A stretch of DNA of 64,000 nucleotides from Mucidula mucida. Its lineage: Eukaryota > Basidiomycota > Agaricomycetes > Agaricales > Physalacriaceae. Positions 33,785 through 45,804 of the stretch are shown here, piece after piece. Numbering within the stretch: position 1 is the first letter of the stretch; every line of letters begins with the position of its first letter. The notes below the pieces were generated by a model that did not search any database, had not been told where the DNA came from, and saw only the letters and a program-made list of their open reading frames with translations. The position numbers and the translations under genes were made by a program. The stretch is taken from contig JADNYV010000051.1 in NCBI GenBank assembly GCA_015501055.1, positions 1-64,000 of the forward strand, written 5' to 3'.

Positions 33785-35640
33785 CTCGATCGGACCGATT
33801 ACATCCGTCCGACGGCGCCACAGTCGCGTCTCTCTCGAGCATCGCGACAGTCTCTGCTTCAATTCGCCTTAAACTTTGAAAACCTGCTCTGTGATATCTC
33901 ATCTACCAAGTAAGCAGTCTTCTTCACGAGGGACAGACCTCCTTCACCTTGTCATTTTGTGGCTCTGATACCAAGGTCGGCCTTGTTCCATTACAGAATG
34001 CGGGACCCACACCAGAACTCGCTGCAATTGTTCTCTCTTGGGCTGATCCAATGATACAGGGTATGCAATCCACGGCCATCACACTTGCCCTGCATCTTCG
34101 CATTGACCATCACCATTCTCTACAGCTCTTTTTGTTGTTTATTGTTTTTTGCGTGCCTTGGTCAATGCGTATAAAAGTGCTGTGGTCTGGCGATATCCCC
34201 CATCTTTCTTACGCCCATCATCTCTTCGCCCTTCTGTCCTCAGCTATTCTCTACACTAATGCTGAGTGACCGCGCTGCGACGATGACACTCGCCATCGTC
34301 TTGACTGCCTCACGACGACTGCACTAGACGTCTGAGTGGCTTCTTCGTCGGGGCCACTCGTTGTTGTGTGACGTCTGTCAATCATGATACTAGTAGGTCT
34401 CGTCGTCTCTGTGGCACCATCCGAATCTCATCCTTTACAGTCATCGCCATGCAGACCACATCGATCGCATTACTGCGCGGCGTCGTTGCATGTACGTCCG
34501 CTGCTCATTTCATCCTCTGACATATCACGATTCCTTAGATGGGCCGCTATGAGCCACTCACCAACTCGTCCCACCATCACTTAGCCACAGCCATCCCTCC
34601 CCACCACACAACACCAGCAGAGTGCCACGATTCTTGGGGTTTGATGGAAGTATTCTTACCCAACCGCCCGACGAGCAAGTCCCGATACGGTACACTCGAC
34701 ATTTAGTCACCTAGGAGTTATCGGTCGTATTGGGAGGCACTCGCGGGAAGGCGCCGCGGATATTTGTTGACCTCGCTGTGTCGCCAGTGTGCGCGGGACC
34801 TGGGATGGCTGTGTGTTTCGTGTTTGGACGGACGCGTCGGGGAAAGTCGAATGTTCCACCTTGGAGGAATCGCTGGTGAATTCATCATTTCTGTCGGTTG
34901 GCAGGCGACTGATTCATTGGAGACAGGAGCTGAACTTTCGTTTAAATCACTTGGCAAAGCTCTCAACGTCGATGTATGTCGTTGCGGTTTCTCATTCGCA
35001 TTTCGCAGATTACCACAATCCGGCTTTAAACCTCGGCGACGTCTGCATGAAATAGTACTTCCGAAATCGTCTCTAGCGTACGGCTACTTACGCATCTCCA
35101 GGTTCTGCACAACAATAACCTTCGATTCTCACTTCTTCGCCAATGCAGATTTCCCTCCCGCCTCCCTCTTCCGCTGTACTTGAGATGCATGTGAGTTTAT
35201 CTAATTGCCAGACTCGAACGCCACTGAACCTCGTGTAGAGCATCACGGCCGTCTCTCCACTATTCCAATAATTGTACTATCAACTGCCAAGTCGATATGC
35301 TATATGAACACTACGCTCGCGCCACGGCGCCTAATATACTTTATATGCTTTCATCACCTGAAACTTCACGCACATAGAGACAGTGCGTTCTAGACTGCAT
35401 GATATTAGAGCTTGAAGCGATATAAGTATCATGCTCACCTGAAATGTGACGGCGTTTCCGTTCTTGTTCAGCTATACAGAGATCCGCAAACTCCCACGTA
35501 TCCAACCCCGACGATTTCCCCAATCCGACTCTAATGGATGTTCCTGTGGGAAGCGGTGTATGCCCTGGATCAGTGCATAAGAGTCGTTCGCATAGGTGAT
35601 CACACCCAAACGCTCCGACACTTTGTGAGCGCCTCCACTG
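33785..35640. repeat. Large dispersed repeat, copy R3 (internally deleted)
   Basis: It begins like R1 (CGATCGGACCG..TCCGTCCGACGGCGCCACAG) and shares the GCTCTGATACCA site (about 33963-33974) and the following 1.3 kb. After the 3' flank of the class I gene it jumps at about 35378 straight to class II 3' sequence (CTGCATGATATTAGAGCTTG), skipping the class I gene that R1 and R2 carry. Confidence 0.7.
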
Positions 35641-35782
35641 CATGACCGTCTAGGGGAGCACAGACACAATGTGATCAATCACTAGACTGGCGGGGCCCCA
35701 GGGTCCCAGATCTTCAAAGAAGCCACAGGAGATGTGGAGATGAGCGAGTCTTGGGGAATCCCTGAACATAGATGTCCATATA
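35475..35782 (-). pseudogene. C-terminal part of an F-box gene, cut off by a transposon
   Basis: Read from 35782 leftwards the minus strand gives IWTSMFRDSPRLAHLHISCG, then LVIDHIVSVLP and a TAG, matching the class I block WPIVFKPCPGLTHLRLSG..IDPIVSVLPQALTR. About 35640 leftwards it changes into the class II C-terminus (VITYANDSYALIQGIHRFPQ). The N-terminal part of the same gene lies at 42894-43290, beyond the 7.1-kb element. Confidence 0.65.
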
Positions 35783-36394
35783 CACCGCCAAATGTCCTAC
35801 ATGCGAATCTCAGGTGAGTTGCTCAGCCAAGGTCCATGAGAGGTCACTGCTGTGGCTCACGTCCAGGCCAGGCTGCCTCCAGGTCGTCCGGGATGACGTG
35901 GGTGTAGCATAGATCCCAGCATCATAACCACATATGGATAGTTGTTGCAGCGACATCATCTATCACCTGGCTGCAACATGGCAGCTACCCTCTACGCAGT
36001 CCTCCCGCCATGTAGTAGTTGCCATAATGAATCTCCCTGCACAACATGCACACACATGTCCTCCACCATTCTCAATCTATCCCAACTACCTAGCTTAAAT
36101 TATATCTGTCACATGTATACACCTAATGGGATGGGTTTAAAAAAGTGTGCAATAAACAGGTACCGATATATACAGTGAGTGTGTGTAATGATCATCATTC
36201 CGGATCGGGACATCAACACCTCGGACATCTCGGACTCGTAATCCTATTTTAAGTCCCGACGTGTCCACCCGTTTTACTTGGTCTTAGACTTATCTTACAA
36301 CACCTAGACCTGACTCATCACTAAAAATACGACATCGGTATTTAAGCCTTGTTGTTAGTCTACAAACCTCATTGAATCAACGCTATCGCCTTAG

Positions 36395-39300
36395 CTAATC
36401 TATGTCGTCTAGGTCTGTATCCTCATCCGGTCCGGGAGCATCATCATCGTACTCATCAGGATCTAATTCCTTCTTCATTTTGGTCCTCCACAATGCACAA
36501 ACAGCTCTCTGGGGTCTTGTCGATGGTAATGAGGACAAGGAGGCTACAGTTCGTTGACGTTGAGCAGGATGGTAATCATCCCCGTCAGAATCCTCCGCCC
36601 TCACAGCTACACGCTTTTGCTTTGTTGTTGCTTTCTTCTTTGGTGCTGGGGCAGCTGTGGGTGGATTTCTGACGGCTTTCTCTAGTGCTTTAGCCGCCTT
36701 TGCCACCTTCTTCTCCCCGTGTGCCTTCCGCATGTTGCTTGCTAGTCCTCTGTGATAGGCCGCTCAATCCTCATGCAGCGGTATTGGCACTGTTAAATGA
36801 CGAGGTAGGGTTGCCCGTAGCAAGTCGGCATTGTGAAATGCATGAGTGTTGATCAAGTAGCAATCAACATTCTCGTGGATGATGAATTTTTTAATGCGGC
36901 CAGATGGGCGCCGTTCTTGCATAATGGGATGTTCGCCCGTAGCCTCACATTTCGCTGTCTCGCAGTTGTGTTGGGCGTTGAACTTGAATTTGATGTCCTG
37001 GAAAATGTAAGAGCCGGAATCGTGAATGGCGCATGAAAACTCACCTTGGGTGAAACCATAACAGATGTGACTTCGCTGTTTCTCCGAGTGAGAACTGGCA
37101 TGCCGTATTTTGGGTCTCAAGTTGGGGAAATCTGATACACCTCAACACAGACAAGATTACTTGGTAGACATGGTGCATTGCTTTCTGCGTCTTCAAGAGT
37201 GCGAGCTAGAATGCAAGTAATCCAACCAACAATGACCTTGCCACCCTTTAATATTTAATCAGTATCAAATTTACGCAGCCTGATCATGGAAACACACCGT
37301 GCCAAGTGGCGATTTAAGAAACACCCATGAATTCACAAGGCATTCCTCCGATGATTCGGATACGGCGTACCGGCCGTACAGCGCCAAAGCATGCGCATCG
37401 TAATTACCATAGTTGAGAGCCTTTTTTGCATCAGTATCAACCAGGTGGAGCACAACATGTATTGGTGCTGTACGCGGTAACGGAGCAAGTTTGACTGTAC
37501 CTGTATACTCAAATTAGCTATGTGTGAATGGCCAAACAGGTTAATCAGCCCACCAGGCTTGAGATCCTTTCTAGCTGACCACCCAATGAGTCGCTGAAGG
37601 ACGCCATGGTCTTTGAAGTACCATTGAACACCAGGTCCAGCATGTGACCAATCACCACCTTCAGCTGAGCTTAACCACCAACCACCTGTTAAATAATGCT
37701 TCAGAGCTTCTTGATCAGCCAACTGAAGGGCAATATCACGACTTGGAGAAAGGTGATTAGAAAGAATAGAACAGAAGCGGAAGATAGCATTGAAGCATTC
37801 AAAGATCTCTGTGGCAACTCCAATGAGTGGTCCAAAAGCTGTGACATCTTCAATGGTATGGGTGAGAAGATGAAGCTTTATCTTTGAGATGATCTTTGTA
37901 GGATCCAGGGCTGCAAACACATCAAGAATATTTGCAACAGCCGTCTTTAAATCATCCTTGAATTAAAGTTGATGAGAACCACAACCAACATTGCCAGAAG
38001 GACAGGAAACCTACTATGTATTCTTTAAAATCATGAATCACAGGTACCCAGAGCAGTGCGGACAGCTCTCCAACAGCTCTCTATATGGCAAACTGTTTGT
38101 CTGTGACAAGATTGCGAATATGGAAAATGCTTGTTTATACCAGGGTTTTGAATTGACGCCCAAATGAGCGACCCAGCATACTGCATGATGTAACTCGAGC
38201 GTATTGCGTGAATGGAAAGTGCATCTGTATTTGTAGATTGCAGTTGTATAGCATATACCTTCTTCTGAGCAGCTGAGAATGACATGTGCGACGAATGCCA
38301 AATATACTTTACAATGCCAAGCAATATGGTATGTAGGATTTTAACCGGTGTATTGTGTATAGGATCAAAACCTGAATTGAGGTCACAACAACAGAATCAA
38401 GCAGGTACTGGGAATGACTATACCTTTTGTTGTCAGAAACCCACTATAGATCTTGTCGCAATTCTCGACAACCCACTGTATGAGATCCTGCGAGATTTCT
38501 GCATCCAATGCCGTGTTCGTGTCCAATGACTTTCTTGTATGGTATCGTTGAAGAAGGATGTCAATCCAGTACTGGGTATACATATCCTTGATTCCCGTTC
38601 CTGTTTGAGAGTCCTTGATTGGCTGTGCAACCTGCAACATGCGAGACGGACTTGGTTTTCGAGTTCGGCCAAGATCTGCTCCTTACTGCGTGGAACGCCT
38701 CCCTAAGCAACTGTTAGTCACAGGAGAGCAATCATACCTGGGCATCTATAGCAACTGAAAGGGCATTTGCATAGACAGAACCACAGAACATGATCCATCG
38801 CTTCGGAATGACAAGAGAACCATCAACCATGCGTACCAACTCATGAACATAGAAGTGATCAAGGCGCCCCGCATCATACATCGGGCTCAGCATATCCAAG
38901 TCAAAGTCATTTCGCCACTTTTGGCCATGCCAGATTTTGCGAATGATGCCGTCTTCGGGAATTTTGGGGTAAAGATGAATGTATTTTCGAGTAGCCGGAT
39001 TTGCCCAGTCCTGCAAAGGGCATTAGCATTCAAGAGGATTGTACAGTCTTTAAATAGAGAATGCACGTTGGTGATGATGGCACGAGGATCATTCAGAAAG
39101 AAGATATTGCCTTGGACCGACTCACAAGGTATTGTTGGAATTCCCGCAACATCACATAGCTCCTTTTGGATCTTTCGAAGTCGATCAAATGAGGGAACGT
39201 CTCTCGCGCCAGTTTCCTTAAGAATCCAGACAAAAACATGCATTAGCAAATTAGAAGTACGGCGACACGGTAAATTGTCCAGTGTGTCAAGCAAGAACAT

Positions 39301-40099
39301 CTGGCATATGAATATTAGACATATTGCAAGATTGCAGAATACTAAACCTTGCTGTTTTAGTATCATATGGGCGGAATTCCGCATCGAGTGATAGCGCGTC
39401 TTCACTTGAAGTGGTGTGAAGATGGTCGAAGTCTGTGAGCAAGGGTGAATAGGGGTGTGCACCATTTTTGGCCAATAATCTCTTACCAATGTTTTCCATC
39501 ATCTCTGCCAACATCTTATCAGCTTCCGCCTCATCTTCAAGCTCCTGGACATCTTCCGCCATCCCCAATGCGGCGGCCATTGAATGTGAATTCCAGAGTC
39601 CGAGCTCATCAATGTCCCGCTGCAAGCGCGCTCGCTCTGCCTAATCGTTTTGAGATTTGTCCCCCATGACGAAGTCTTCGGAATCAAAGCTATAATTCAC
39701 AAAGATGTTGCCCTCAAAGGCTGAAGGTCCATTGGTGAGGTCGTCTCCCAAGTTTCTTGGATTGTGCGTATCGATACTACGGTTTAGAGATGCTGATGTG
39801 GTTGCCGCTTGGACACGTTCAATCCGCGCGTGCTCTTCTGCCTCCATTCGCGCAGACTCGATATTCTGGACAATCTTTTTGTGTCCTTCCGTTTTAACGT
39901 GGCAACCTGAACTCTTTAGCAGTATCCAATTCGGAGAGTTTATTGGGGGAACAATTCCCTCTGTGCATATCGCGCAGTAAATCTTGGTTTTGCTGTCATT
40001 GATGCGAAAGCCTTCACAGACGTAAGTACTTGCTAGTTTTGATCCGATCAAACACCTACATTCATCTAAGTCTTTGACAGCCTGACCTTTTGGAGGCAT
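36395..40099 (-). pseudogene. Large transposon-borne protein (putative transposase), decayed
   Basis: A multi-exon minus-strand gene starts MPPKGQAVKDLDECRCLIGS, with a Cys/His module CAICTEGIVPPINSPN..CHVKTEGHKK that may be a zinc finger. Diagnostic blocks follow: [114 protein letters not shown], and near the end FNAQHNCETAKCEATGEHP and LINTHAFHNADLLRATLPRH. The tail is Lys-rich, then acidic. I know this pattern as a high-copy transposon protein in Agaricomycetes but cannot name the family. A TAG at 39641-39643 interrupts the frame (probably CAG before), so it is broken. Confidence 0.6.
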
Positions 40100-40278
40100 G
40101 ATGAGGGTACTGCAGAATGTCTGCCTCGCTTAACACTTTGCCGTCATCGACAAATCACTTCCCATTACGTCTCAAGTAGGCCAGCAGCCGGCTGCCGCAA
40201 TGCCATCACTTGTTTCAGCGAGGGGCCTCGTAATAGTATATAAGTCCTGTCACTCGTCTCCTTTCCCTTACCTCTACC

Positions 40279-42260
40279 ATGTCCACCGAACGTTCCTCCT
40301 CCCCAGAAGCAGATCTTGACGATGTATTCTCTGTCATGGCCTCAAGTTCACCAGTCCAACCAGATCCCAAGCGTCGTCACCGCAATGGTGACGAGGAGGA
40401 TGACGAGGAGGATGTGCGAGAGGGCACTGCTCAATCTCTGGGTCCAAACAACATGGAATACCTCTAGCGCTTCATGTCGCGCAAGAAGCTTCGGACTGAG
40501 CAAGTCACAGACGTCCAAGTCTTTCTCCAGGTGAGTCGTCTTTTTTTTTCAGTACTAGCTCTTTCTTACTTATTATTAAGGATATTGCGCCTATTTGAGA
40601 GGCAAAGATGTTTACTCTTCTCTAAGGATCAGCACGGGTCGGCGGGTTTGGCGCGGGTCACGGGTTTTCCCGTGCACGGGTACGGGTACGGGTCGGTCCT
40701 TCCCAATTTGGGCAAACCCGTGGTACCCGCATCAGCCGAGGACGCCGTCTCATCGACTGGGAATGTAACCGACTCAGTGCCCAGTCCATACGGGCATTGA
40801 TGTGCGTTGGTGACTGGTCGTTGAAAGGCTTGATCCACGACGATGATCTTGCCGTCATAACGAAGGATGGTGCAGTCAAGCCGAGCGCGACGGAGAAGAA
40901 CCTTGTTGATGTTGATTTTCCGGATGGTTTTGATAATATTGGCAGTTCACTTCATGATGTTGAGATGGTATTTGTATCCTCCGATGAGGAGATGTAGTAC
41001 TGGTACTAAGTATACATATATTTCGCCCATTTTGACATGGTGAGCCCCGCGGGTACCCGTGACCCGGCGGGTTGTGGACTAACCCGTCTGTGCGGGTACG
41101 GGTAGGTACCCGCCACGGGTACGGGTACGGTCCGTGGTCCGGATACCCGCGGGAGTACCCGTGCTGATCCTTACTCTTCTCTTGTCGCTCTCAAACAAAG
41201 TGAACACAATTGTTGTCAACACGCCGCCATATACGGTTTCCGCTGATCTCGAGGTATGGTCCTATCTCTTCTCTTGTGCTCACTTGGCTCACTGTGACCT
41301 CAGAAAAACTTGAGCGCTTACTCCGCCGGTGTGCTTCTATCGAAGGGAATTGCAAGCTACAAGGGTAAATATGCCACAGGGCATGTTCTAGTGCGTTTCC
41401 GCATCATCGTATTCATTTCTCAACTGACCTCTTCTGCTTTTACAGGATGTTACCTTCAAGCTAGGGTTCGAACTTCCGCCCCGTATCCAGTTCAACCACT
41501 CGGCCATGCTCAAGATCACCGCCGCAGCGGGTGATGCGCTTACACAGAAGCGCTCCAAGTTCAAGAAGCTGGTATGTTTCTCCTGAGTCCTCTGCTTACA
41601 TGTTCAATTATGTTTTTGACACCGTTCTTAGCTTGGAGTCAGCCTTGGGACCTGTGACATGAAGAAGAAGACACTGATCCTCCTACCAAAGGAGCAACAG
41701 CAGGACATCATTACACTTGCTTGTGCCTTTGTTGAAGGCTCAAACTGTGTAATCTCAGTGCCGCTGTGTTGTCACATTGCTCTGATGGTAAGCATCATTC
41801 CTTTATCATGTCCTCGTTCTGATGTATAGACAGCGTATGGTTTATCGCAAGCACTCCGGGCCCGACTTCTGGGACAAGCTCAATGCTCGCCTGGCATCCA
41901 TCAGGGCACAGGCAAAGGGTAGTGCGCCTCTACTAGTCAAGTACATGATTGTCTGATCCATTCATATTGTCGCTTATGGTACCATCAAGAGCGTTCAAGT
42001 TTATCCTAGAGAAGGACCAGGCAAATCATGGGACTCCAGATCCTGAGAACCCGACGGACAACCTTGCTGCCGAAGTCAATGCATTCCAGCAAGGCATCAA
42101 TGATATCATCACTGCCTCATCGATGAATGTGGCATCCTCCACCGCCGCCGCTCCTGCTGTTATTGCTCCCGTTGTTCCTTCCGTCGTTTCGGATCCTGTT
42201 GCTCCTATTATTGATCCCATTGTTCCTCCCATTGTTACTCCTATCATCGCGCCTGTATAG
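40279..42260 (+). pseudogene. Second transposon-borne protein, with stops and a nested MITE
   Basis: The start MSTERSSSPEADLDDVFSVM leads to an acidic stretch and then two in-frame stops: TAG at 40465-40467 before RFMSRKKLRTEQVTDVQVFL, and TGA at 40596-40598 before EAKMFTLL. The MITE at 40623-41173 splits MFTLL. Beyond it the protein resumes: SNKVNTIVVNTPPYTVSADL, NLSAYSAGVLLSKGIASYKG, KLGFELPPRIQFNHSAMLKI, DALTQKRSKFKKL. It ends after a Val/Pro/Ile-rich tail (PVVPSVVSDPVAPIIDP). It commonly accompanies the protein encoded on the other strand. A DNA-binding or accessory transposition role is a guess. Confidence 0.6.
40623..41173. mobile_element. hAT-type non-autonomous element (551 bp) nested in the 7.1-kb transposon
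   Basis: The ends are perfect 17-base inverted repeats, TAAGGATCAGCACGGGT. They are flanked by the 8-bp direct repeat CTCTTCTC at 40615-40622 and 41174-41181. Removing the element and one octamer restores the host frame (MFTLLLSLSNKVNT). Both ends carry arrays of ACGGGT/ACCCGT. A short frame inside, NRLSAQSIRALMCVGDW then GLIHDDDL, resembles the C-terminal dimerisation end of hAT transposases, so it is probably an internally deleted hAT copy. Confidence 0.85.
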
Positions 42261-42893
42261 GCTGTTACCTACCTCCGTAATCTCCTTCCAATGTTATATA
42301 CCTCTATAGTCTGTTGTAGTAGTACAATGTCAGTAGAATAGTTCCTGCATAATACAAGATATTTCCACACCACTGCATATCTGCGAGACCTCTATGACAG
42401 TCCTTTCTCCAGAGCCACGGCATTCCTGAGTCGAGAGGATATGATACCTCACATGCACCAGAGATGCATATTTCCCTTACCAAGGTTAGCACCACAATGA
42501 GTGGTAAAACAATATCTTAGATACAGAACATCAAGCTGCCGGTACGAACATTTCGTGTCACCTTGCTGTCGCAGTCTCACAATCGTGAGTGTGATAAGAC
42601 TGACAGCAGGCACAGCATGTGAGCAGATGGATCTCCACGATGTTTCGAACATCATCATGATTGTATGCATCATTACATCTATGCAAGACAGTGCGTAACC
42701 TGCCCACATCCCGCCCGCCATGTATTTACCAGGTCTCGCACCCAGGTTTTCGCCAGGTGACCTGGGGCCAGGATGCATCCATTGGCTCCATAACGTTCAT
42801 GCCACCATACTGTCACCCTTCAGCAGGCTGGGCGGTGAATGTGCTTGGGATGTTTCCGCCAGGTTGAATCAACCTGACCGACCATTGGCGGTG

Positions 42894-43290
42894 TAGTGTA
42901 GCAAATCGTAAGGTGGAGGAGTGAGGGAAAGTCAAGATGAAGGTGTGTCAAGATCGGGGATGTCATAGTAGTGAGGAAGGCAGCTATATGGAATTCTTCC
43001 CCTAGTATGAGGGAGACTTGGCTTGGTCGCAGGTACTTCGATACTTGATGAAAGATGTTGACCTGTACAGGAGTCCAATACGAGAAATGCTTGATGCCTC
43101 TACATACTTTTACAACGACGCTGATACTCTTATCGAGTTCGCTGTCATCCACGGGGAAGTCTTCCGAGTCTCGACCACCGATTGTCAAAGCCTTGACTGT
43201 GCGATGAAAGAAGTCGGGATCGTCACGGGTGCGAGCGACAATACTGACAGCAAAGGCAGAGACTTTCGTGGGCGGATCTCATGTCGGTTT
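42894..43290 (-). pseudogene. Middle part of a class I F-box gene, cut off by a transposon
   Basis: The minus strand reads VSAFAVSIVARTRDD, FFHRTVKALTIGGRDSEDFP, ACRG-type VCRGIKHFSYWTPVQVNIFH, LRPSQVSLILGEEF and SPILTHLHLDFPSLLHLTIC, then runs into the transposon end. The F-box exon is missing upstream. It is the partner of 35475-35782. Confidence 0.65.
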
Positions 43291-44744
43291 AAAGATGCAT
43301 ACCAACTCGGAGAGACACCGAAGGGGGTGAATGGGAACTCGGTTATGCATTGATAGACGCGATTTCCTGTCTGGGATGGAAAAAGGATCAAGGTAAACAT
43401 CCGAGCGTACACTGAGAGCATATGATAACTGCAGATAATCAGTTCCACGTATAGTAGCTAAGGAAGATTATAAAGGACACATACGAGAGTATTGGTAATG
43501 CGCGACATGTGTTATGACTTTTCGCTTGAACGTGCAAATAGACCGCCCAACAAATAATCCAAACGAGCGTGAGACGACGCGTGTTGTGGCATATTCCCAG
43601 AAGAGCATCCTGGTTAACAAAACTGAGTGCGCAGAGGGCCGAGGAAAGAAAGTGACACGATTACCTTCGATAATCAAGATTGAAGGTTGTCAGAAATGAG
43701 GGTGTTTATGGCACCAACACGACGCGACAGGAGAAATTACATCGCCGGGTATCGCGAGAACAAGGCGAGGCGCTTCAAAATAGCAGAGATGAATGTGGAT
43801 TCGTCAGGCGGTCCTTGAATTCGTTGACACAACCCCACACATCATTGACAGTCATCTATACAATGCCAGCGAGTGTATCAGGTTCCGGAGATGTATGAAA
43901 ATTGAGTATAACGCACCACGCGGCAGACGCCAACCTATTCTCATATCATCACAGCAGTCCCGTTCCGTCTCGGGGCCCAGGGGGACGAGTCGGTCCTCTC
44001 GGTACCGACGAGAAATAGCTAGACGAATTGCGTCGTGATTGCTCTAGGAGGCTGTTCCCAACTTTTCCTACGATAGATCTTAGCGCTGAGAAAATCTCAA
44101 AAGACAGAGCGCTAATCGCATTCCAAGTACAAGGGAAAAGCCATTCCAGGCGCCAGCGGACCTCTTGATAGCAAAAAGGCACGTTCTGAGGAGCACATGA
44201 GGAGATATCGTGGTGTTCAATAGATACATACACACGATTGGCTCGATTTTCATACGTTTCAGTGAGGATAAACCCACTGTCGCTCGGAGAGCAGGCGGAA
44301 TGCAGGTCGCAGAGCAGACGACATGGTAGTTCGGTACAAGCAGGATACCGGGCCGTCCTACCGCTGACCCTGCATAGATCGAAAGTGGCACTTTGCGCCA
44401 CCTTGCGAAGCCGGTGGCACTTGAATAGCATCACAGTTTCTATTCGCCGGTAAGAAACACCACGAGCTCAGCCGGCCATATGTTGGCGGCTAGGAAAGCA
44501 GAGCCACACTTTAACTTATGATCGGCGCGTTCTTGGAAATAGAGTTGCAGGATTTACAATGGCGTTTTAGAATAAATCATGCCCTTACGAGTTTCAGTCC
44601 AATGTTGGAGAACAACAGGCAATCAAGTGACCACTAGGCCGCAACGCGATGATATATTAAGTCGTACTGCAGAAAGCAATGTGATTTACGGATAACAAAC
44701 GATAAATGGGTATCACGATAACGATGTGTCAAGAGGAAACGACT
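43291..44744. other. About 1.45 kb without a supported gene
   Basis: A 161-codon frame on the minus strand (43949-44434) has no motif, no intron signals and an odd composition, so I do not call it. Nothing else seen. Confidence 0.45.
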
Positions 44745-45804
44745 TTACTCCTTGTTCAATCGAGGGCTACGTCGCCTCGCCGACGCTTTCTGGACGGCAG
44801 AAGAGAGAGACGACTGGGCCACCTTTCTCTTCTTTACTGTTGTCTTTCGAGAAACAGCAGCTTTGGAAGACGGTGGAACTTTGGACATCGCTTTCTTCTC
44901 GGAGGCGCCATTTCGCTTGTCCGCTGATCGTGGTGGCGACTTGATGGTGACATGCTTGTCGCCAGACCCTTTTCTGTTACGTGTTGGAAAGCTGGGAGGG
45001 GGCGGGAGGAAATGCGGGGGGTCTCGCCGAGCCACAGGAGTCATTCGGTTGGGAAAGTCCCTTCCGGTAACGGTGGCGCCCAACCACGAGACGTACACTG
45101 GTCGTATCCGTAATAGATTAATGTGGTCGCATAGACTGACCACGTCCTCCATGCATCTAAGGTGGCTCTGGTCTTGTGGGCCGCGAGCCATGTATTTCAT
45201 GAGCGTCGTGAAAAGGAAGCACGGGTGAATGGTCGTGCGGATGCGAGGGAAGTCCTGCAGCGGAAAAGAGTAGGCTACACCGTCCACACGCCACTGGCAA
45301 CCATCTGGCGGCGAGAGGCAAAGAAATTCGTATTCGTAATCATCTTCAGGAATAACCTATGAGTCCGTTAGAGTGAGCATAACTCGAAAACGGGAGAGAA
45401 TACCTCGGTGAATGCGGTTAGGTTGTAGGTTCCTTTGTTGTGGTTATCGGAGTAGAGTTTCTTGATCTTCTCAAGGATTTCTCTGGGAGGTAAGAGAGCC
45501 CATCGGGCGTCTCTCAGAAGTGAGACCATATCCTCTTGGACTACGGTTCGGATTAGTGGGGTGGACTGAATTTGATCAAAGAGGACATACGCGTTGTAAC
45601 AAGAAGTTTGGAGTCTTTGTATGTAGCTATGCCTCCTCGAGGTAGTCCTAGACAATATTCGACTGTGTCCAGCTGAATGGGCGTAAGTAGAGGGCGTTGA
45701 GCAGCGGAAATACCCACAGCAGCATTGGAGGGCATAAACGAGTAGAGCGTAGGTTTGGGACGCAGCACGGTCGTTATCTTGTCTAATGAGATGACGGCGG
45801 GCAT
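44745..45804 (-). CDS. HNH-nuclease-like protein, type I
   Basis: Three exons join in frame. The start is MPAVISLDKITTVLRPKP. The HNH-like core reads QLDTVEYCLGLPRGGI, then KLLVTTLQEDMVSLLRDA and RWALLPPREILEKIKKLYSD. In this copy the final His of the core is replaced (LQEDM against LHSDM), so catalysis is unlikely. The second block is EDDYEYEFLCLSPPDGCQW, FPRIRTTIHPCFLFTTLMKY and DHINLLRIRPVYVSWLG. The tail is basic (KKRKVAQSSLSSAVQKASAR, SPRLNKE). It is the most complete of the three right-hand type I genes. It is head to head with the type II gene at 46294, 489 bases between starts. Confidence 0.65.

Larger units (their letters stand above)
35783..42893. mobile_element. 7.1-kb DNA transposon, CACCGCC termini, TA target duplication
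   Basis: The left end reads CACCGCCAAATG from 35783 and the right end is its inverse, CATTGGCGGTG ending at 42893. TA flanks both sides (35781-35782 and 42894-42895). If the element and one TA are removed, the F-box frame reads continuously on the minus strand, ICYT joining IWTSMF. Subterminal CCAGG-rich repeats occur at both ends, and a CAGGTTGA/TCAACCTG palindrome lies just inside the right end. It carries two divergent genes (36395-40099 and 40279-42260), both now broken. CAC termini are reminiscent of the CMC/CACTA superfamily; that placement is inference. Confidence 0.75.

Noticed and set aside
41440..41500. GGGTTCGAACTTCC, similar to a tRNA T-loop.
   Set aside because: It lies in the coding frame of the transposon protein (KLGFELPPR) and no acceptor or anticodon stem fits around it.
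43949..44434. 161-codon minus-strand open frame.
   Set aside because: No motif, no splice context, and cysteine/serine-rich composition typical of a chance frame.
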